Of a DNA stretch of 64,000 bases, positions 62,927 through 64,000 are shown one piece after another. The DNA is taken from the NCBI RefSeq assembly GCF_007197575.1, contig NZ_CP041616.1, forward strand, positions 3,224,001-3,288,000, given 5' to 3'. The notes under the pieces are model-generated. The model made no database searches. It was not told the origin of the DNA and saw only the letters and a program-made list of their open reading frames with translations. A program made the translations under genes and the position numbers. Origin of the DNA: Ornithinimicrobium ciconiae. GTDB lineage: Bacteria; Actinomycetota; Actinomycetes; Actinomycetales; Dermatophilaceae. Position 1 is the stretch's first letter. The number at the start of each line of letters is the position of its first letter.

Positions 62927-64000
62927 TTACTTACCCACGGTGTTGGTCGCCCACACAGCCTTATTAGCGGCGGTGTAGAGCACGACGTTCCCGTCGTTCT
63001 GCACAACCAGGCGGTTCGCCTTCTTCCCGTTGGTATTGCTCGCCCACACAGCCTTGTTGCTGGCGTTGTACTGCACAAGGTTGCCATCGGTCTGCATCCG
63101 GGTAGTCATGCCAGATGCGAACTTGTTCGTGGCCCAGATCGGCTTCTTACTCGACAGGTTTGTGAGCACCAGGTTGCCGTCGGTCTGCTGACGCAGGCGG
63201 TAGTTGCCGTTGCTGGAGTAGAGCGCCTGGTTACTCGTCAGTCTCTTCCCCGTCTTGAGCGTGCTCCCGAGCGGTGAGGCGATGACCGCGGTCGCAGCGG
63301 ATGTCTTGGCGACACTCTTGTGCCCCAACTTGGAGCCAGTCACCGTCACGGTCAGTCGCTTCCCGATGTCTGCTTCCACGAGTTTGTAGGTCTTGGCTGT
63401 CGCGCCGCTGATCGTGGATCCACCGCGCTTCCACTGGTACTTCAGGGACACCCCGACCGCCCAAGCGCCTGGCTGCGCCGTCAGAGTGCTGCCGTGCTTT
63501 GCACTGCCAGAGATCGTTGGAACCGGGTGCGGACCAGGAAGGGTAGCCGCGGTAACAACCTTGGCTGCGGACGTCTTCGTGGTGGTCTTGTAGCCACTTC
63601 GGCTGCCGGTGACCGACACAGAGACCTTCTTGCCTATGTCCGACTGCGCAAGCTTGTAGTTCTGCTTGGTCGCCCCGCTGATATTCGCGCCGTCACGCTT
63701 CCACTGATACTTCAAGGTTGCGGTTGGCTTCCATGTCCCAGGAACAGCGGTGATCGTCGAGTCGACGACGAATGACCCGCTCACAGAAGGTGTGGGTGCT
63801 GACTCAAAGTTCTTCAGCGTCACCTCGTCCTTGACGTGAAGATAGCTCGACGCACGGACGACCCGGTCTTTGCGGTATGTGCCAGCAAAACCGTAGTTGT
63901 ATTCCTCGACGAGGGCGCTCCCGTCCCCATTCACTTTTGTGACGATTGCAACGTGACCGTAGGCGCCCACCTCGGCTCCCCACCACGCCACCGCTCCCAC
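62927..64000 (-). CDS. CHAP / Ig-like / bulb-lectin secreted protein, partial (5' end off window)
   Basis: At least 357 residues, open at the right edge. The visible N-terminal part is the end of a CHAP amidase/endopeptidase domain (AWWGAEVGAYGHVAIVTKVN with the active-site His, VEEYNYG). Two Ig-like repeats follow (each with YQWKR, ISGAT, DIGK and VTGS), then a bulb-type mannose-lectin domain with three QxDGNxVxY-like sites (QTDGNLVLTN, QTDGNLVQYN, QNDGNVVLYT). This architecture fits a secreted peptidoglycan hydrolase or lectin-like bacteriocin. Base composition is lower in GC than the rest of the window and the codons differ, which suggests transfer. Confidence 0.85.
   Translation of the reverse strand: MGAVAWWGAEVGAYGHVAIVTKVNGDGSALVEEYNYGFAGTYRKDRVVRASSYLHVKDEVTLKNFESAPTPSVSGSFVVDSTITAVPGTWKPTATLKYQWKRDGANISGATKQNYKLAQSDIGKKVSVSVTGSRSGYKTTTKTSAAKVVTAATLPGPHPVPTISGSAKHGSTLTAQPGAWAVGVSLKYQWKRGGSTISGATAKTYKLVEADIGKRLTVTVTGSKLGHKSVAKTSAATAVIASPLGSTLKTGKRLTSNQALYSSNGNYRLRQQTDGNLVLTNLSSKKPIWATNKFASGMTTRMQTDGNLVQYNASNKAVWASNTNGKKANRLVVQNDGNVVLYTAANKAVWATNTVGK

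Overview
The window is a stretch of chromosome from a high-GC Gram-positive actinomycete. The evidence is dense GC-rich genes, many GTG starts, short overlaps of the ATGA type, an Lsr2-type domain, a WS/DGAT acyltransferase, and repeated leaderless starts (TANNNT box, 6-7 nt, then ATG or GTG). The style resembles Micrococcales of the Ornithinimicrobium/Intrasporangiaceae kind, but that genus-level guess is inference. I saw no rRNA, tRNA, CRISPR array or insertion sequence.

Left end (1-4713, minus strand): jetA, jetB and most of jetC of a type I Wadjet anti-plasmid system. JetD would lie beyond base 1. Then come a GntR/YtrA-regulated membrane protein with two matching operators, a lipoprotein, a gamma-glutamyltranspeptidase and an ERCC4 nuclease fused to an Lsr2-like DNA-binding tail.

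10.3-14.8 kb: a tightly coupled three-gene operon. It encodes a WS/DGAT acyltransferase, a 703-residue protein whose C-terminal half matches cyanobacterial acyl-ACP reductase (catalytic Cys retained), and a short-chain dehydrogenase. I read this as a compact wax-ester or fatty-aldehyde pathway, and it is the strongest candidate for an undescribed system. A SNF2 helicase, a TetR-ATPase-permease exporter operon, thrC-thrB, an alanine-dehydrogenase-like enzyme with a 44-aa partner, and several secreted proteins follow.

29-34 kb: a truncated oxygenase-like ORF, a leaderless nucleotidyltransferase/HTH toxin-antitoxin-like pair, a CBS protein, rdgB, rph and a glgC-like gene.

34.1-43.7 kb: a homoprotocatechuate (3,4-dihydroxyphenylacetate) meta-cleavage cluster. 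It holds a FAH-RraA fusion, a GntR regulator, hpaE, hpaD, hpaH and hpaI. Convergent to these are a MobA-like flavin hydroxylase and a metallo-beta-lactamase-fold enzyme. No classical hpaF, two-FAH-domain hpaG or hpaBC is present, so the fusion and the MobA-like enzyme are candidates for those steps.

43.8-51.8 kb: a lipoprotein, a ribokinase, a secreted M14 carboxypeptidase, a ComEC-like metallo-hydrolase, a toxin-like protein with an LQ..GNRAV motif, and a TPR protein that has a decayed partial copy 2 kb away.

51.8-62.3 kb: a dipeptide ABC transporter operon ending in a C45 acyltransferase-type hydrolase. A GntR/HutC regulator, an AtuA-like protein, a DUF4387 protein and a CaiB-type CoA transferase read the other way. 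Similar TGG(K)TATAACC(R) palindromes sit in both promoters, which suggests one regulon. It is followed by a frameshifted, internally deleted acyl-CoA dehydrogenase and, at the right edge, a CHAP / Ig-like / bulb-lectin secreted protein that looks like a lytic bacteriocin or cell-wall hydrolase.
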